Below the pieces are notes generated by a model that searched no databases, was not told where the DNA came from, and was given only the letters and a program-made list of their open reading frames with translations. From positions 1,267,761,123 to 1,267,825,122 of the forward strand of contig NC_090440.1 in the NCBI RefSeq assembly GCF_031143425.1: DNA of 64,000 nt, read 5' to 3'. The DNA is from Pleurodeles waltl. Its lineage: Eukaryota; Chordata; Amphibia; Caudata; Salamandridae. Positions 12,130-21,577 of this stretch are shown here, in pieces. A program made the position numbers and the translations under genes. The number at the start of each line of letters is the position of its first letter. Within the stretch, counting starts at the first letter, position 1.

Positions 12130-13458
12130 TCAATCGTTCACGTCAAGGTGACTGAGAGTCGAGAACCGGTTGCTAGAGGGTACATTTACCTGTAAATGAA
12201 GCCTTTCAAAATCTGGTCTGCGAATACTAGAATTAGTGACAATGCGGTTTGGTAGGAGCACAGGGTCGTAAAAATGATACAGGGGATGTATTTGAATCCT
12301 GTTAGTTGACATTTTACAGTAGTCCAAATTGGTCAAACAATTGTCTACTGAACGAGGATTAGCAAAATTTAAAACAACATAGTCTCCCTCCTCCAATACT
12401 TTGGAGTGTCCTACCCTCCTCACTCTTCGGGCCATGAGAATCTTATCATTGTGGAAACAATTGGATTTGAAATTGAAGTTCAACCAGTGACCAGCTTTTC
12501 TAATTAGGGAGTGGGTATCTTCTTGTTTGGAGCACTCCAGAGGAGGAACATTTGAGAGAACCAGAACGTACGGGTTGCAGGCAGGTGGTAAATGTAAAAA
12601 GTCTGCATGGTTAGTAAGTTTAGTAGGATCTTTGTCATGCGTTCTAGAGGAATAAACTTCCCTTATCGGCCCTGATGCAGGGTTGTCAGCGAAAGGTCCT
12701 TGACCAGAGACGGTTCGTGGATCAGGCAAAAAATTACTTACTCCTTGGGGTACCAAAGTAGGGGGAGGAGTAGACTGATGTGCTGGTTCGGGGCTATGAA
12801 GTATTCCCGTGCATAAAGGACCTGGTTTAAAAAAACTAGATAAAAACCTGGTCACATCGTTACAAAAGCAATCGAGCTTCCTAGCGATCAAGGTGGAAAT
12901 TTTTGCCTCAAGAGTTGCACACAAGGATTTGAGTGTCAAGTCAATAAAACTAGAAAGATCTTCAGGAGCATCCTTACTCGGAGGGCATTCGGGGAAGGAG
13001 ACCAGGGGGATTGGGGGTTGGTCACTATGGGCCAGGGAGGTAGGTAGATTCTTATTGGAGCCCAGGGCCTTTTTTGTATTTTTGAGCTTTTTCCCGGCTC
13101 TCCTCTTCTTCAAAGGGGGAGAATCGGCCTGAGAGCAAGAGCTTTCAGGAGGAGGAATAGCTAAAAGGAGAGAAGAATTAATTTGGTCGGTTGTGGGGAG
13201 TATATCGGCGCCCAACTGGCTGGTATTCAGAGGCGAGATCAGTGATGAAGGACCAGTCCTTGGAAAAGTGGAAATATGGATGGTAGGTTCCAAGGGGGGG
13301 TGTTGAACAGTACTTTGGACAGCCCCAATCCTTTCTTCTACATGTTCAAGTTCGGATTCAATGGCCCCCATCACAGAGGATAAATAACTAGTAATGGAGG
13401 ACTGAAGGGAGCTGGACCCGGCTTCCCCCTTCTGAACATTAGACTTTCTTTTCCCCAT
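12130..13458 (-). CDS. LINE ORF1, putative RNA-binding protein
   Basis: Intact frame of 442 codons. I choose the ATG at 13458 (MGKRKSNVQKGEAGSS) over a GTG six codons upstream, because it begins a basic N-terminus typical of LINE ORF1 proteins. A possible coiled-coil segment near the start (IESELEHVEERIGAVQ) is followed by a Pro/Ser-rich linker, a basic patch (KKRRAGKKLKNTKK) and a C-terminal region (YVLVLSNVPPL ... GDYVVLNFANPRSVDNCL) that could fold as an RRM-like domain. No CCHC zinc knuckle is seen. It lies directly upstream of ORF2, and the two frames are separated by only a few bases. Assignment as ORF1 rests on position; the RRM reading is tentative. Confidence 0.8.
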   Translation of the reverse strand: MGKRKSNVQKGEAGSSSLQSSITSYLSSVMGAIESELEHVEERIGAVQSTVQHPPLEPTIHISTFPRTGPSSLISPLNTSQLGADILPTTDQINSSLLLAIPPPESSCSQADSPPLKKRRAGKKLKNTKKALGSNKNLPTSLAHSDQPPIPLVSFPECPPSKDAPEDLSSFIDLTLKSLCATLEAKISTLIARKLDCFCNDVTRFLSSFFKPGPLCTGILHSPEPAHQSTPPPTLVPQGVSNFLPDPRTVSGQGPFADNPASGPIREVYSSRTHDKDPTKLTNHADFLHLPPACNPYVLVLSNVPPLECSKQEDTHSLIRKAGHWLNFNFKSNCFHNDKILMARRVRRVGHSKVLEEGDYVVLNFANPRSVDNCLTNLDYCKMSTNRIQIHPLYHFYDPVLLPNRIVTNSSIRRPDFERLHLQVNVPSSNRFSTLSHLDVND

Positions 13459-13638
13459 ATTTGGTAACAAACTCACACAGTATCTGAAACAGCACCCCTA
13501 TGGAGATTCCACAGGCAGAAGAAGTAGACGTTAGGGGGGGGGGCCAGCCCGGCCTCTTCCGGTTGATGACGGGCGAAGGACGGGCCCGCCCTTGGCCCGG
13601 GCTTCGCCCGGGCGCCGCCCGCGCGCGTCCCGCGCAGC
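13459..13638 (-). promoter_or_regulatory. LINE 5' leader between monomer array and ORF1
   Basis: Very GC/CpG-rich between about 13535 and 13640 (CGGGCCCGCCC, CGCGCGCGTCC). It sits between the tandem units and the ORF1 start, where a LINE internal promoter and leader would be expected. No specific factor site is claimed. Confidence 0.5.
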
Positions 13639-14819
13639 GGGAGCGCGGTACAGATTTAAAGGGCTCCTGCCCCTCCTCCAGTCACAGCGCTTCCCGCGAC
13701 GGCGGGAGCGCGATTTACAAAATTAAAGGGCTCCTGCCCCTCCTCCGGTCACAGCGCTTCCCGCGACGGCGGGAGCGCGGTACAGATTTAAAGGGCTCTT
13801 GCCCCTCCTCCAGTCACAGCGCTTCCCGCGACGGCGGGAGCGCGATTTACAAAATTAAAGAGCTCCTGCCCCTCCTCCGGTCACAGCGCTTCCCGCGACG
13901 GCGGGAGCGCGGTACAGATTTAAAGGGCTCCTGCCCCTCCTCCAGTCACAGCGCTTCCCGCGACGGCGGGAGCGCGATTTACAAAATTAAAGGGCTCCTG
14001 CCCCTCCTCCGGTCACAGCGCTTCCCGCGACGGCGGGAGCGCGGTACAGATTTAAAGGGCTCCTGCCCCTCCTCCAGTCACAGCGCTTCCCGCGACGGCG
14101 GGAGCGCGATTTACAAAATTAAAGGGCTCCTGCCCCTCCTCCGGTCACAGCGCTTCCCGCGACGGCGGGAGCGCGGTACAGATTTAAAGGGCTCCTGCCC
14201 CTCCTCCAGTCACAGCGCTTCCCACGACGGCGGGAGCGCGATTTCCAAAATTAAAGGGCTCCTGCCCCTCCTCCGGTCACAGCGCTTCCCGCGACGGCGG
14301 GAGCGCGGTACAGATTTAAAGGGCTCCTGCCCCTCCTCCAGTCACAGCGCTTCCCGCGACGGCGGGAGCGCGATTTCCAAAATTAAAGGGCTCCTGCCCC
14401 TCCTCCGGTCACAGCGCTTCCCGCGACGGCGGAAGCGCGGTACAGATTTAAAGGGCTCCTGCCCCTCCTCCAGTCACAGCGCTTCCCGCGACGGCGGGAG
14501 CGCGATTTACAAAATTAAAGGGCTCCTGCCCCTCCTCCGGTCACAGCGCTTCCCGCGACGGCGGGAGCGCGGTACAGATTTAAAGGGCTCCTGCCCCTCC
14601 TCCAGTCACAGCGCTTCCCGCGACGGCGGGAGCGCGATTTACAAAATTAAAGGGCTCATGCCCCTCCTCCGGTCACAGCGCTTCCCGCGACGGCGGGAGC
14701 GCGGTACAGATTTAAAGGGCTCCTGCCCCTCCTCCAGTCACAGCGCTTCCCGCGACGGCGGGAGCGCGATTTACAAAATTAAAGGGCTCCTGCCCCTCCT
14801 CCGGTCACAGCGCTTCCCC
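13639..14819 (-). repeat. LINE 5' monomer array, 132-bp units x about 9
   Basis: Units begin at 13639, 13771, 13903, 14035, 14167, 14299, 14431, 14563 and 14695, exactly 132 bp apart, the last cut at 14819. Each unit is itself two related halves of 65 and 67 bp, told apart by GGTACAGATTTAAAG versus GATTTACAAAATTAAAG. Copies differ by only a few substitutions. Because 132 is divisible by 3 the plus strand stays open for about 450 codons, but this is a by-product. Position at the 5' end of a LINE parallels the promoter monomers of mouse L1 elements; promoter function here is inferred. Confidence 0.93.
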
Positions 14820-14831
14820 AGGCAAGGAGTC
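14820..14831. repeat. Target-site duplication of LINE, right copy
   Basis: AGGCAAGGAGTC, identical to 8395-8406. Gene A coding sequence resumes at 14832. Confidence 0.93.
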
Positions 14832-14978
14832 TTCGGTGGGCAAAGGTCCTGTACCATCTAAAGCGAATCTACAACACATCGCGCAACGACCACCAGCTGA
14901 AATACCGTTGGGCTGACCTGGTTGCCTGGGAGCAAGACCTGCTGGACCACCTGGGGATTGTGATTGGTGGCCCTGTTG

Positions 14979-15938
14979 GTGAGTTCAAATCAGAGTAATG
15001 TGCACATTTAAATGCTCTGTAGTGACAGTAGCATATTTGTTTACATGCTGCAGGCAATGTTTTTGGACATGTGGAATGCAAGTAAAACATACAGTTGCCT
15101 GTGAGTTATACAATAATTCCTACACATTACTGTCATTTGTTGATGCAACAACTGCACTAACTTACAAAACACAACTGGAGCTGTAAATTAGTGCTGCCTT
15201 CACGTCAATAGATGATGCAAATGTGGCTCTAACATATGTTTTATGCATGGTCTGTGAATGTACTAGGAAAGACATGTTTTTAATCCAGATTTTTCAAGAA
15301 ATAATGTGTCTCTCAATTTTTTCGGATACATGTCTGAACAGGATTCTGACACATACGTAACAAGTTATAGCTGACCTCAGGTAACATCCTAGACTGATAT
15401 TTGGACTTTGTTGTGCCACAATTAAATTAGGGATGGATGCCAAAAGTAATGCACACGGGTTCATATCTCTATGTTTGGTGCAACTTACCATAGTTGTGGC
15501 ACATAAATAAAGCAAATTATACAAATTGAGGGGTAACAACTGTCCCTTGCCCTCGGTACATTGTATCTGTGTGTTTTACATTGGTCTTAGTCACAATAGG
15601 TGGGTGACTGGTATTGCAGTCCTCCAGGAAAGTGGCTTTGCATGTCTCTAATGGATACACATGATGAGAGGAATACACTCCATGAATGAGTCTGCAAACA
15701 AATGATGGAGAATGTTTGCCACCACATGATAGTTAGGGCCACTACATGGGTGCAGATATATATGTATCACTCACTGGAGTGCCCGGGTCTATACATGTTT
15801 GCAGTGGTATGTCGGATGCAGTATCATCATATCTGAGAGGCTTGACTTTCTAATTTAATCCTACACATAGTATATGTATTTGGAAGTGTTGTACAGTGTA
15901 CAGACCTTGAGCACATTTCTCCCTTCCATGCCTTACAG
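14979..15938 (+). other. Intron 1 of gene A
   Basis: Bounded by GTGAGT and CTTACAG. AT-rich and without a supported gene or recognisable repeat on either strand. Confidence 0.6.
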
Positions 15939-15998
15939 GTGGACCTGCACCCTACACTATCAGAGAGGTGGCTCGATTTGCAGACCCAGACATCTCCA

Positions 15999-17194
15999 GT
16001 AAGTGTTGATATTTCTGTTCTGTGTTGTGTTTGCTGCTGTTTTGTGATTGACTCCTGTGTGTTGGACACATAGCAAGGTGTGATGCGCTGGTCAATGATC
16101 GGATATGTTCCTTGAGTGGAGTATCATTTTTTTCCCTTCTTTGAGTTGGGCAATCATTAGCGTATAGTCATAATTTGGGATTGTAGGGCAGTCCTGTAGG
16201 CAAGGCCATGTGAATAGGGATGACTTTTGTGAATAAAACTTAAATTCAGAAAATATAGCAGAGGACCATATTTGTTATTTAGTCAGCAAGTCAGACCCTG
16301 ATTCTCACAGATTAGGGATGCCAAAGTCTTACCCAGAGACTTCAGCTTCCCTATTCACTAATGAACATGTTTGACTGTATGTTTGACTTCCTACCAACAT
16401 GTAGCTCCACATGTTGTTCTACAAGTATGAGGCACTTGAGTACAATGGCCTAGGTGTGCATGCAGCTCATGGCCAGATGTGTGTTGCATATATCTGCTTG
16501 ATGTAAGTCATGTGTTACTGGTAGGAAATGATGTTGACAATTGTCTGCATTTCCAAACGTGTGGATGGGATTGTCCAAGGTTTGAGTATATCCTAGTTGG
16601 ACATCCTCCTTACCTGTGGTGGGCTGCCCAAGCCCATGTACAGCTGTCCAAAGCTTCCTGGGTGTCCTTGATGTTTGAAAGTATTTGTTGCTTGTCCCCC
16701 CCCCACCCCCTCAGGCACAGGTGTAGGGTTGTGAAAAATGTACCTAGGAATGATGATCCAAGTTTCGTACACAGACATGTAAATCTGTAAGTCACTTGTC
16801 CAAACCTAGGATACCCACTCATGATTAGCACCTACATTCTATCCTGGCAATTCCATTTACAACTCGCAGATCTTGTGGCCCTTGATTGTCATCAAGAAGA
16901 TAGTCATTAGTTGGCCTGTCACTGGTGGAGGACTTGCAGCATTTATTTTATGTGACAAATGGCTGAACAATGATGCATAGGTCATTCAAGTTGTTACCCA
17001 TCTTTTAGAGTATTGCTGTGCTGTTTGATAGGACACGTGTAGGCTGCATTGGCATGTACTTCCTCAGGGACAATCAGTGATCTGTATGATGATATGGGCT
17101 GTTTCTGGTACATTAGATGTATTGTCTGATTAACTTCTGGATCCATATCACACAATGAAGTATCTAATGCTTGGTTTTCTATTTGTTTTAACAG
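15999..17194 (+). other. Intron 2 of gene A
   Basis: Bounded by GTAAGT and TTTTAACAG. No coding signal. The only compositional oddity is a C-run near 16697. Confidence 0.6.
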
Positions 17195-17672
17195 CTGCCA
17201 ATATGAATCCTATCCAGATTCGTGAGTTTCAGCACAGGGTGATGCGTTACCGCCACATTCTGGATGTGGAGTCGGGGTTCACCATGAAAGAGCCTCTGGA
17301 GTGTGGAGTGCATTTGCCCAAGGGGGCCCTTCCATGTCCACCACAGCCACCACCACCAGCACCACAACTACCACCCAGGTGGCACAAACCTTAGCAGGCA
17401 CCTTTACAGGACCGTCACCCTCCACTGCTGCAGGACCTATCACAGCACCACCTGCACCTCCTTCTATAGGCGTGGCACTGACAAGGGGACAGACTTCTTC
17501 AACTGGCACCCAGACCACTCTTGCTGCAGTCATTGACCCAGCAGAGTTTCAGCAGATGCAAATGAACTTGGACCGTATGTTGAGGAAAATGAACAGGCTG
17601 CAGCAGGAGGTAGCACAAGTAAATAGGAGGGTGCATGACAGTAAAAAGACCCTGCGGAGGGCGAACTTGTAG

Positions 17673-19143
17673 ACAATATACCTTCAGCCGTGATTCCCTC
17701 CCTCCCTCCTCTCTCCTTGTTTTTTTCATTAGTGGGTTTAGGAGGCTTAATGTAAGGTTAGTATAGGCTGTTAGTTTAGTTAGTAGTAGTGGGTGGGAGG
17801 TATGATACTTTTAATATCTGTTTTTTATTATGTGGGTGGGTGGGTGTGTGTGTGGTGGATGATGTTGGGGATTCGGTGTTTAAAAAAAAAAAAATATATA
17901 TATATATAAAAATACAAATAAATATATGTTTGTTTAGTATAAGATAATATGTGTTTAGGTTAGTATATGTTGTCCTCCATGTGTCCCATCTTATAAGGGG
18001 GGTGGGGGGTTGATGTCTAGATGGTTTCGTTAAATGTGACAAGTTTAGCTTAGGTTAGTTAGGGCCAGTTGTGGGTAATGTATAGTTAGGATAGGTTAGG
18101 TTAGGTAAGTTGTTTCCCGTGCTTTTAGCTTTTGTTTTTCCTGTTTAATAAATATTTAGGTAACCCTTTACAGTATGTGTCACATGCTTGGGGGTCAGGG
18201 CATTGGCATGAGAGAACAGTGTCTCTTTTGTATTAGCTTTTGTGTCCCATGCTGCAACCAAATCCCAACTGAGCTGTTACATTGGCAGCTACAGCAAAGC
18301 TACTTTGCTAAGATTCTGCCATCCATTGCACCCACCACTCATGGTTACTATGGATCCCAAATTGTTGTAAATTTTTGGTATATGTTTTCAGTGTCACATA
18401 CCTGCTACCAGAATTGGTATTGAGGACACTGTATTAAGTCTGCCTGCAGCCTGATGTCCAAGCGAATCCTTATAAGGTGAGTGGTAGTATGCTCTCATGT
18501 AGTATGGTATACATTACTCACACCTATCATTTGTTACAATGTTTAGCCCGGTTACATATTTGTATGTAAACTCATACACATCCATTCATGCAGTATGGTG
18601 TGTGTTAGGTAAAATTTGGGTCAAATGTCACTTACGTACATTTTGGCCTGAAGGAAAATCTGAAGGCAATAATATTTGCCTTAGACATCCCTTGAGGCAG
18701 CGCTATTCTGTCCAACACATCATTATGGTGTATAGTTTCTATTTTCCTCAGAAATAACCCTCAGGAAGGGCACATGATGGTACAATCTAGACCACTGTGC
18801 ATAGTTAGCAGCCAGCATTCTTTCAGGTCAGGTGTATTGACAATCTATAATCATTGAACTGAGGTAAACATCACGGATCTACCTCACGGTTGATGTATCA
18901 CATTACACAGAGACAAAGTTGTTGTGTAAGTGCTATTTATTAGAAGTGCTGTAGTGCTATATGTACATTGTCCATGATTGTGAGTCCATTAGTGTGCCAC
19001 CTTCCATTGTGATCCTACACAAGTGCAAAAGGACATGTCATTGGACATGCTGGGGTGAAGTGTCAGACAGTGCAGAGGGACAGGATTTGCCAATGAGTTA
19101 GTGAGAGACAATCACAGGGCAGGGTGACAAGATAAACAGTGGG
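17673..19143. other. Spacer between convergent genes A and B
   Basis: No gene. Contains the AATAAA at 18147 that could end gene A, an A13(TA)n simple repeat at 17881-17908, GT-rich DNA at 17826-17860 and GGTTAG-like repeats about 18035-18115. The rest is unassigned. Confidence 0.5.
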
Positions 19144-20271
19144 CTAAAGAACAGTGCTTGAGAACAGTTGTTGCAAGACTGGCATGTTACAAAGCACAAG
19201 ACCTTGGCAATAGGTGGCCATGTGGCAGGGACTAGTGCTACCGGGTAAACTTACGGTAAAGGTGATCTGTTCCACGTCTTCATCTTCTGATGTGTGTGTT
19301 GTCTCCTCTGCCCTATGTGGTGGTGGTTGTGAAGGGGCAACACACACCTCACTGTTTGAAGACGTGGAGTCAGACATCCCGATAGCTGCCAACTGTTGGG
19401 CTATTAAGGGCAGTACTGCAGCAAGGAGGAGCTGCTGGTTCTTAGGAATAGCAGCCACATCACTGTGCTAGGCAGCCTGGTCAGCCCTCAGGGGTTCAAT
19501 ATTGCATTCGTGCGCGCGTTGACAGGATTGTTGTTGTAAGTGATGTGTTGACTCTATTACAGCTGTGTTATTTTCCATCAACCTTTTTAAAAGTTCCTGC
19601 AAGTTTGATGTTCTCCCTTGCATGGCTGCTGCCTGTTCTACAGTTGACATCATGCACGAACGCACCCTGTCTAGGCTGGCTGCCATATTTTCCATCCCCA
19701 CCCGCACCTCCTTGGCCAGCTCCCGCTGTAGTCCAACTACAGTTCTCTCAAAGCTTATGCCAGTGTCGTCAGAGTCCTCAGCTGTGTTGGAGCTAGCAGG
19801 TCATACAATGTGGAGGGTGGGGGGGTCCTCTGTGATGGCTGCTAGTTCTGTGCTCCTCCCTGTGACTAAAGGTGGGGTCTGGAGGGTTCCAAGGACATCT
19901 TGGAGGGTCTGCTGGCTGATGTTTGTCAGCTCATCATCCAGGTCATCAGGGTAGTCCTGGACAGGCTTATCCTCAGGAGAGCCATCGTCCTCTGCAATGT
20001 GATATGGTACAATTAGTGTGTTTGTTGTGGCATTTGTAATGTGACGTGCCTGCCTTCCTATTAGTTTCACATTGTGATCTTGGTTCCTGTTAATTGTTCC
20101 TGTCTTTCATATTAGCATTCTCCCAGGCCTATGCCCCACCTGCATGTCACATATATTGTGGTCAGTTTGTGGACTTGTCAGCATCACATCCTCTGGCTGG
20201 TTGGTTCTGGCCAAACTGTGAATTGCCACTTTCTTGTCCTACTCAACCCTCCATCTACTTTCATTCTCATG

Positions 20272-20276
20272 GTGAG
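20272..20276. repeat. Target-site duplication of E2, left copy
   Basis: GTGAG just before TGTTGGAAAA; the same five bases follow the other end at 31114-31118. Five bp is the usual duplication for Ty3/gypsy integrases. Confidence 0.95.
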
Positions 20277-20429
20277 TGTTGGAAAATGGGTTATTGGTAG
20301 GGCAGGTAGGTACCTACACCTAGCAACAAGCCACTAACCTCCACATAGGTACAGTTAGGTCTCAGTAAATTAATCCCAGCTCAACCCTTGGTAGCTTGGC
20401 AACCAGCGTCAAGGCTTAACTTAGGAGAC

Positions 20430-20432
20430 AAA
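20430..20432. repeat. 3-bp target duplication (AAA) of serial-hairpin element, left
   Basis: AAA here and at 21063-21065; the uninterrupted site is seen in the other LTR as GACAAAGTGTAAAG near 28785-28798. Confidence 0.85.
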
Positions 20433-21062
20433 GGCCCTCATTCTGACCTTGGCGGGCGGCGGAGGCCGCCCGCCAAAGTCCCGCCGTCAGGTTACCGTTC
20501 CGCGGTCGAAAGACCGCGGCGGTAATTCTGACTTTCCCGCTGGGCTGGCGGGCGGTCGCCTTCAGACCGCCAGCCAGCCCAGCGGGAAAGAGGCTTCCAC
20601 GATGAAGCCGGCTCGGAATCGAGCCGGCGGAGTGGAAGCTGTGCGACGGGTGCAGTTGCACCCGTCGCGTATTTCACTGTCTGCGCAGCAGACAGTGAAA
20701 TACATGTAGGGGCCCTCTTACGGGGGCCCCTGCAATGCCCATGCCAGTGGCATGGGCACTGCAGGGGCCCCCAGGGGCCCCGCGACCCCCCCTACTGCCA
20801 TCCGGATCTCGGCGGTCCGACCGCCGGGATCTGGATGGCGGTAGGGGGGGTCGGAATCCCCGCGGCGATGCAGCAAGCTGCGCCGCCGCGGAGGATTCAA
20901 TGGGGCCGCGGTACACTGGCGGGACCCCGCCAGTGGTGCCGGTCCGACCGCGGCTTTACCGCCGCGGTCGGAATCCCCATTGGAGCACCGCCGGCCTGTC
21001 GGCGGTGCTCCCGCGGTCCTCCGCCCTGGCGGTCAAAGACCGCCAGGGTCAGAATGACCACC
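20433..21062. mobile_element. Serial-hairpin element, family A, copy 1 (630 bp)
   Basis: The exact ends are proven by the empty site in the other LTR of E2. Terminal repeats are GGCCCTCATTCTGACC and, inverted, GGTGGTCATTCTGACC. Inside are about 13 consecutive hairpins, for example 20449-20476 (12-bp stem), 20500-20519 (8-bp), 20532-20590 (long), 20643-20668 (12-bp, 2-nt loop), 20669-20703 (16-bp), 20725-20775 (about 24-bp) and 20786-20850 (about 30-bp). GC content is far above the LTR around it. No coding capacity. A 3-bp duplication suggests Harbinger-type mobilisation, although TWA is the usual Harbinger target. Confidence 0.9.
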
Positions 21063-21386
21063 AAAGTGTAAAGCATTCAAATATCACAAAACAGTAATTA
21101 AATAAAACACAGGAAACAGTTTAAAAATCCAAAACCAATTTATAAAAATAGCTTATATTTTTATCTTTAAAATGACACAAAAACGATTAAAATCGGTTCA
21201 AGGGAACCGGAGATATGAATTTTTAAAGTATTATTATTTTCTAGCGCTTAGAAACAAAAAGCGCCAATCGGGTCATCTGGTTGCACCAGGACCGGGCCAA
21301 AGTCAAACTTTCAGGCCGACCGCGATGGAGCCCTGCTCGGCTACAAGTCGCGGGAGGCCTCGGTTAAAAAGTTACCTTCTGACTTA

Positions 21387-21577
21387 GGGGGTTATTCCAA
21401 CTTTGGAGGAGGTGTTAATCCGTCCCAAAAGTGACGGTAAAGTGACGGATATACCACCAGGCGTATTACGAGTTCCATAGGATATAATGGACTCGTAATA
21501 TGGCTGGTGGTAAATCCGTCACTTTTCCGTCACTTTTGGGACGGATTAACACCTCCTCCAAAGTTGGAATAACCCCC
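21387..21577. mobile_element. Palindromic MITE, 191 bp, TTA duplication
   Basis: Absent from the matching point of the other E2 LTR and flanked by TTA (21384-21386, 21578-21580), the classic PIF/Harbinger target. The element starts GGGGGTTATTCCAACTTTGG, ends with its inverse, and is almost one continuous hairpin with arms of about 85 bp. No coding capacity. It must have been moved by a transposase made elsewhere. Confidence 0.93.

Larger units (their letters stand above)
8407..14819 (-). mobile_element. Full-length APE-type LINE, 6413 bp, nearly intact
   Basis: Minus-strand element. From its 5' end: tandem 132-bp units (14819 down to 13639), a GC-rich leader, ORF1 (13458-12130), ORF2 with AP-type endonuclease and reverse transcriptase (about 12000-8647, one stop), and a 3' UTR ending AATAAAGTTATTTGACTGACT. 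The 3' tail is a GACT microsatellite rather than poly-A, as in several non-L1 LINE clades. A 12-bp target duplication flanks it. Clade is not certain: AP endonuclease plus non-poly-A tail fits the I/Jockey/CR1 side of the LINE tree rather than L1, but this needs a phylogeny. Confidence 0.93.
8268..17672 (+). pseudogene. Gene A: Harbinger-type Myb/SANT-like protein, split by a LINE
   Basis: Coding pieces are 8268-8406 and 14832-14978 (one exon interrupted by the LINE plus one copy of its target duplication), 15939-15998 and 17195-17672. Donors GTGAGT at 14979 and GTAAGT at 15999, and acceptors TTACAG before 15939 and TTAACAG before 17195, keep one phase throughout. The exon starts MLGRPRFGRMGEEELDG and includes HQLKYRWADLVAWEQDLL, which resembles the third helix region of Myb/SANT-like domains and aligns in position with EELEKLVDGVLPQY...CWKRWEDIRRW in the gene at 61760. 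The last exon shifts frame near 17290-17310, then codes a Thr/Ser-rich linker and a short coiled-coil-like end (LDRMLRKMNRLQQEVAQVNR) with a stop at 17670-17672. An AATAAA lies at 18147. Function is inferred: DNA-binding partner of a Harbinger transposase. Confidence 0.75.

Noticed and set aside
13639..14819. CRISPR-like array
   Set aside because: The units are contiguous, have no unique spacers, and belong to a eukaryotic LINE.
13500..14861. A 453-codon plus-strand frame with a 44-residue repeat
   Set aside because: It is the 132-bp LINE monomer array read on the wrong strand; 132 is divisible by 3, so the frame stays open automatically.
20416..21097. Arg/Pro/Gly-rich frames on both strands
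   Set aside because: Produced by the GC-rich hairpin element; symmetric frames on both strands follow from the inverted repeats.
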